Part shown: positions 59,589 through 64,000 of the stretch, in pieces
Layout: every line of letters begins with the position of its first letter
Numbering within the stretch: the stretch's first letter is position 1
Source: Trichobilharzia szidati
Taxonomy: Eukaryota; Platyhelminthes; Trematoda; Strigeidida; Schistosomatidae
Reading direction: 5' to 3'
Length of the DNA: 64,000 bases
Assembly (NCBI GenBank): GCA_944472155.2
Contig: OX235279.1
Coordinates: forward strand, 52,053,564-52,117,563
The notes under the pieces: generated by a model
Seen by the model: the letters and a program-made list of their open reading frames with translations, nothing else
Told to the model about the DNA's origin: nothing
The model's database searches: none
Translations under genes and position numbers: made by a program

Positions 59589-60572
59589 ATGAGCTCCATT
59601 TTGTGCCCTGTTGCTACCAAGGGAACTGAACACAAGAATCGCAGCAAAATCTCAATAATTGGATCAGGATCTGTTGGGACATCTACTGCCTTTTCGTTGC
59701 TACAAATAGCTGGTGAAATCGCTCTTATTGATAGCGATGAGAAAAAGGTAGAGGGTGAAGTTCTAGATCTTCAACAAGGTCAGCAGTTCACAAGATATTG
59801 CAAGATTATCGGAGGTTCAAATTTTCAGTTAACTACACATTCAGATATTGTTGTTGTCACAGTTACTGCAGATAAAAATGAAGATTCTAAACTGACTGCT
59901 ATTCAAAAAAATGTCGACCTTTTTAAAAAAATTATTCCCGAGATTGTTCACCATAGTCCTGACTGTATTTTATTCATTGTAACAGATCCAACTGACATAA
60001 TGACTCATGTTGCTGCCAAACTGAGTGGTTTCCCAAAACACCGAGTGCTTGGGCTTGGAACAGCTTTGGACTCAGCGGTTTTTCGTTTTCTTTTGGGAGA
60101 AAAATTCGATGTATGTGCTTCAGAAGTTGATGGCTACATAATTGGAGAAAATGGTGAAAACAGTATACCTTTATGGAGAAATGTGGATGTTACTGGTGTC
60201 AGACTAGCTGCGAAGAATCCAAAAATTGGGGATTCTGGCGATCCTGAAGATTACAAATCTGTATATGAGACTGTAATTCAAAGCAAAAAAGAACTTGTTC
60301 GTTTGAAGGGTAATAATTCCTGGTCTGTCGGTCTTGCTTGTGCTTCTGTTTGTGATGCTATCATAAACAATCTATTTGCCATTTACCCTGTTTCAGTTTA
60401 TATGAAAGGTGTCAATGGCGTTCAAGAAGATGCTTTTCTAAGTTTTCCATCCTTGATAAATTCCAAGGGGGTTAGCCATGTAATACCACAACTACTAACC
60501 ACTGATGAAGACAAAATACTAAAACAGTGTGTAAGAGAGCAAGTAAATCTCATGAAACAATTAAATTTATAG
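59589..60572 (+). CDS. Lactate-dehydrogenase-like protein, intronless, catalytic residues lost
   Basis: A 327-aa ORF with the length and full-length order of animal L-lactate dehydrogenase, the cytosolic pyruvate/lactate NAD-dependent enzyme. The Rossmann motif GSGSVG (25-30) and the NAD-ribose acid D48 in ALID are kept, as is VEGEVLDLQQG. Substrate-site positions are changed: catalytic-loop Arg109 is K101; Asn138 is D133 (VTDPTDI); Arg171 is V164 (LDSAVFR); catalytic His195 is N188 (GENGEN); Thr246 is probably N243. Only Asp168 (D161) is kept. Dehydrogenase activity on 2-keto acids is therefore very unlikely. An in-frame TAG 33 nt upstream supports this ATG, and an AATAAA lies 34 nt after the stop. 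Lack of introns suggests a retrocopy. An unbroken frame argues for a maintained protein rather than a dead pseudogene. Confidence 0.92.
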   Translation: MSSILCPVATKGTEHKNRSKISIIGSGSVGTSTAFSLLQIAGEIALIDSDEKKVEGEVLDLQQGQQFTRYCKIIGGSNFQLTTHSDIVVVTVTADKNEDSKLTAIQKNVDLFKKIIPEIVHHSPDCILFIVTDPTDIMTHVAAKLSGFPKHRVLGLGTALDSAVFRFLLGEKFDVCASEVDGYIIGENGENSIPLWRNVDVTGVRLAAKNPKIGDSGDPEDYKSVYETVIQSKKELVRLKGNNSWSVGLACASVCDAIINNLFAIYPVSVYMKGVNGVQEDAFLSFPSLINSKGVSHVIPQLLTTDEDKILKQCVREQVNLMKQLNL

Positions 60573-60605
60573 ATCTATTGCAAAAAACTTTGTAAGTTTG
60601 AATTG

Positions 60606-60611
60606 AATAAA
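60606..60611 (+). terminator. Polyadenylation signal of the LDH-like gene
   Basis: AATAAA in a ttgaataaaattg context, 34 nt past the TAG stop, giving a short 3' UTR. Confidence 0.6.
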
Positions 60612-62190
60612 ATTGTTTCAGATTATATTTGAATTCTTACCATATCACCTTAACTAGGACTTTACTAGTTTAACGAAATCCATTTAAAGCAGACTGTTGT
60701 CGTACGAGATGTAAAACGAATGCCAACCTTAACTTCTTATTTGTAAATGTAGTTCGTAATCCCTAGATATCTATTCCTAGATTTCATTTTTCTGAAAATT
60801 CATTTTATCAGCACGTGGATAAAATATAAAATATAAGGAGTCATTATTTGTATTGTAAGATGTGTGTCATACTGCCTTATCATTACGAAATTGTGCAGTA
60901 ATCTTCTGGTGTAGTCATGCCAGTTTCTTTAGTAAAATTCTGAAATCCATGACTAGTAAGGTCACTTGAAATTAGTTATCATAACAAGCACTACACTATT
61001 TCTTCGATATGGATCCAGAGTCCTAAAGTAGCAGTAGTTTGTAGGTGAAATATGTGACTTAAAGAAGAATGCGCTTCATTGATTGTGATACTGACAAACA
61101 AGGGAAATAATTGGAGAAGATTTGTAGCTCAGGTGGGTGATATTGAACTAATCATGTTCTCTAAGTTGGTTTATTTAATCGCGAAGTTTTCGTCGTCCTT
61201 CTGGACAACATCTTCAGCGCAGGTCTTGGTATAAAATGAACTTATTTAAATTCCCCAGGAATGATGTAATTGTATCTCCTGACAACTACTGTCGAGACTA
61301 GTTATTTTAATAATATGTTTGTTAGTCCCTAATTCATTTTAGTACCAGGCTTCTAGGAGTTCCCTGGCATTTTTAGTGTTTCCTCTATTTACAAGAGAAG
61401 GCAAAAGCAGTTTTTCGACAATAAAACTGCATACGAAACGTCATTTAGTATACAACATAGTATAACGTATTTTGTTTTCATACATATTGTTGTGTGAATG
61501 TGGAGATACTTATTTTGTGTTGATCAAACTACTGAACTATATCAAATTACTTGTATGTGAGAATGACATCTTAAATTATTCAATTGTAAACGGATTCCCA
61601 GTTTAGGCTGATTGTGGAAGATTTAGACCGCAAAACGTTGAATTTAATCCATTCCACAATATTTATTATTTTCGCCTTACAAAAATTTATAAAGAAATCT
61701 AATAGTACGTAATATATGACCATTCACTTAGTCAAATAAATACACCTAAATTGAAATTACAGTATGTTGCAGAGTTCGATTTCCACTTTCACAAGAATAA
61801 GTAGATTCACTTAGTTTTTGTTTCAAGCTTTTATTAATCACAAAATATACCTCAGGAAAAAAAAGGGTTACTGGTAGATTTCAAATACGCTTTGCTGATA
61901 AAAGCCAACTAATGTAAGAGGTAGGCCTTGAGCTGTCCCCTGAATGAGTCCTGATATTTAATACAGAGTGATAGAATCCGTACTATCTTGCTTTTGCATT
62001 GATCTCATCGCTGGTTTTGTTCAATGAATAAGCACAGCTGATCATACACAACTCTTATATCTAGTTGTTGAAAAGTGGTTCTGAATATACATGTTTTGTC
62101 ACTCGCGCTAGTGGCAATAACTCATGACAAAACTCATCTTTTGAAATGAATTTGAATCTCTTATTCGGTTTTCGCATTTCTTCAGTATTA
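60612..62190. other. Unannotated interval with one PLE-type arm
   Basis: AT-rich. Its only recognised content is the repeat arm at 61,150-61,250. No gene. Confidence 0.5.
61150..61250 (-). repeat. Solo arm of the 36.3-kb palindromic family
   Basis: On the minus strand: gcgctgaagatgttgtccag, then aaggacgacgaaaac, then ttcgcgattaaata. This matches either arm of the palindrome at 36,279-36,524. The CTGAAGA / GTTGTCC-GGACGAC / GAAA arrangement is intact. Confidence 0.75.
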
Positions 62191-62194
62191 ATAG

Positions 62195-62520
62195 TCTGGC
62201 TGCTCCTGTGCAGTCAGTTAAATTGAGCGAATTTGTAGTCGGATTTCTAAAAATCATCATGTGAAGTTAAGTTAGAGACAAACAGGGTCTATTTGCAGTT
62301 CTGCTTTAGCTTACATCTTAGATACTGAACATAGAGTTGATGTTAACAAGGCGTTTTAGTTTATCTGCCATATTCCGACTAATTAATCTTAATTTCGCCA
62401 TTACGAATTCGTTTTTCATATATATCTGAAGCCGTTGCAATCCACCTAAAAAAAGCCTAACCTTTATGTTCAGAAGAAGTTATTTAGACGCTTTCCCTGC
62501 CTTGGCCATCATCACTGAAA
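62195..62520 (+). mobile_element. Penelope-like element GIY-YIG fragment, badly decayed
   Basis: Pieces in shifting frames recall the PLE C-terminus in order: an AAPVQSVKLSEF-like remnant, EHRVDVNKAF, LKPLQST-KKPNL-VQKKLF and RRFPCLGHHH. Several stops are present. Confidence 0.55.
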
Positions 62521-63139
62521 TTTAATACGTGAAAAATTCTTATTCGAACATTACTAGGCAGAAGACAAGTAGTTTAGCGAAGAGTCTCTTTTCAGTGAAT
62601 TCATTTTCATAGCTGTACAATCGCAAATATATATGGTTGTTTTGTATGTGTGTGTACATTAAATTTGTCAAAAGAAAATACAATTAATAAGTTCAGATGA
62701 ATCGGATGTTGATATAAGAGGGTAGTTACAAAAGTTTAGTAACAAAAGTGATGAGTTGTCACAAACGATTGTTAAAGAAGAGTTACATAATAACATGAAT
62801 AGTTTGATGGCAGAGTTGTACTCAGGGTGTACATGGAAACAAAATATACGAAATTACACAAGGGTGTTATGTAGAAAAATAAGCATACAAACAAAAGTTA
62901 AGTCAAATCAAACAAACAAACAAAGAAAAGTTAAGTCAAATCAACATAGTTGTTACCATGGGAGTAGAAGTGGTTGAATAATTTTCTTTTGTATGAAATT
63001 TAATAATCTGGAAATTTCCCATTTCATAGAAGCATTTTACAAGCTGTCATTGTTTTAACTGTCTTTAATTCGGTCTAAACAACGCTAAATATTTTAGAAA
63101 ATATCAGTGCTGTCAATAACAGTTATTGTTTAAATTCTT
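62521..63139. other. Unannotated interval
   Basis: About 620 bp with nothing recognised; the 73-codon plus frame at 62,756-62,977 has no motif. Confidence 0.4.
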
Positions 63140-64000
63140 CTTATATATTATTCCCTTGCATTCCGCGTGGAACACTTTGTTCTGTATTATACCGTCCTCT
63201 TCAGCTTGGTCCACGATTGACCAAACTCTCTCATCTCGTCCTTGCACGATATCCTCTATGCCACCATTTATGTGACGACCCACTCGTTGCTCCTCGTTTG
63301 GATTCCACTCGAGAATTTGGCGTGCATTGTCATTCGATGACCTCCTTAATGCATGCCCGATCAATCCCCACTTTCTCCTACATATTTGTTGAGTGATCGG
63401 CTCTTGGTTGCTTCATTGCCAGCCAGAGTTTCTTGTTGCTAACTCCTTCTGGCCGGCTGGCCATTTGATCTTCACTATGGAGTCAACAAGGGTGGCAGCT
63501 GTTGATGAAAGTCCACAAGCTGTTGGAAATCCCTTCAGTGACACGCAGTGTAAGTTTCTGATCCGTATAGAAGAACCGTCTTTACGTTGGTGATGAAAAC
63601 GCAAATCTTGCTCCTTATGCTGAGCGCGGAATATTTCCAAACTGGTTTCAGGTTGATGAAGACGCATCTTGCCTTTCCTATTCTGACTTTGACATCTTCA
63701 TCCGTTCCACCTATATTTGAAAGATAAGCGAAGGAGGTAACCTCTATTAAATCTCTCCCGTTGATGGTGATTTGTGTTGTTTGTTGTTATTGCTGTTCGT
63801 TGGTTATCTCCATCAACGCCGTCTTCTCTGAGTTCACCTGCAGTCCTGCCTTCGCTGCCTCATCAGCCAGTTTGTTGGTTTTCACTTGCAAGTCTTCGAG
63901 TTTGTGGGATATTAGACATATATCATCTGCGAAATCCATATCTTCTGGAGTCTTCTTATCGATCGTCCAGCGTATTCCTGACTCCTCGCTCCCTGTGCAC
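63140..64000 (-). mobile_element. RTE-type LINE, 3' half, running off the right edge
   Basis: Minus strand from the edge: EDMDFADDICLISHKLEDLQ (RT motif C FADD), KTNKLADEAAKAGLQVNSEK, ITINGRDLIEVTSFAYLSN, VKVRIGKARCVFINLKPVWK, LIGHALRRSSNDNARQILEW and NPNEEQRVGR. The tail has gttccacgcggaatgcaagg plus AATAAT. There are frameshifts and a stop, so it is dead. Same family as 41.6 and 43.9 kb, distinct from the 50.7-kb RTE subfamily. Confidence 0.88.

Overview
The window looks like nuclear DNA of a blood fluke (genus Schistosoma or a close schistosomatid). It is AT-rich, its coding exons are short and widely spaced, and one intron is only 43 nt. It is full of flatworm retroelements: RTE-type and CR1/jockey-type LINEs, Penelope-like elements (PLEs) with GIY-YIG domains, and tRNA-headed SINEs, including relics of the Sm-alpha hammerhead-ribozyme family. 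Genus and species are inferred from sequence character and were not confirmed by any search.

Three host genes can be supported. (1) At the left edge, on the minus strand, lie the first three recognisable coding exons of VPS53, a GARP/EARP tethering subunit; the rest lies outside the window. (2) From 29.9 to 47.5 kb, on the minus strand, lies an Rbfox (fox-1) RNA-binding protein gene. I rebuilt eight coding exons with consistent phases, predicting 751 aa. The RRM is split over the same 54-nt and 93-nt exons as in vertebrate RBFOX genes, and the protein ends in the family's RF-x-PY-type C-terminus. (3) At 59.6-60.6 kb, on the plus strand, an intronless 327-aa lactate-dehydrogenase-like ORF keeps the NAD-binding fold but has lost almost every substrate-site residue, so it is probably a pseudoenzyme.

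The rest is mostly mobile-element debris. 2.7-3.9 kb: RTE fragment upstream of VPS53. 9.2-12 kb: SINE, PLE 3' part and Sm-alpha-like copy. 13.9-14.9 and 21.6-22.5 kb: CR1/jockey-like LINE fragments. 22.5-24.8 kb: a PLE split by a 1.4-kb insert with a transposase-like ORF. 25.5-26.7 kb: PLE reverse transcriptase plus endonuclease with two stops. Rbfox introns: SINEs, RTE tails, Sm-alpha-like copies and a PLE-like palindrome. 49.8-53.5 kb: an inverted partial duplicate of the first Rbfox exon, interrupted by a 3.2-kb inverted-repeat composite retroelement with a 13-bp target duplication. 63.1-64 kb: another RTE copy running off the edge.

The points most worth follow-up are the inverted-repeat composite element (its empty site survives in the original exon), the inverted Rbfox exon duplication, the inactivated LDH paralogue, and the shared 3' tail linking the tRNA-derived SINE to the RTE LINE.
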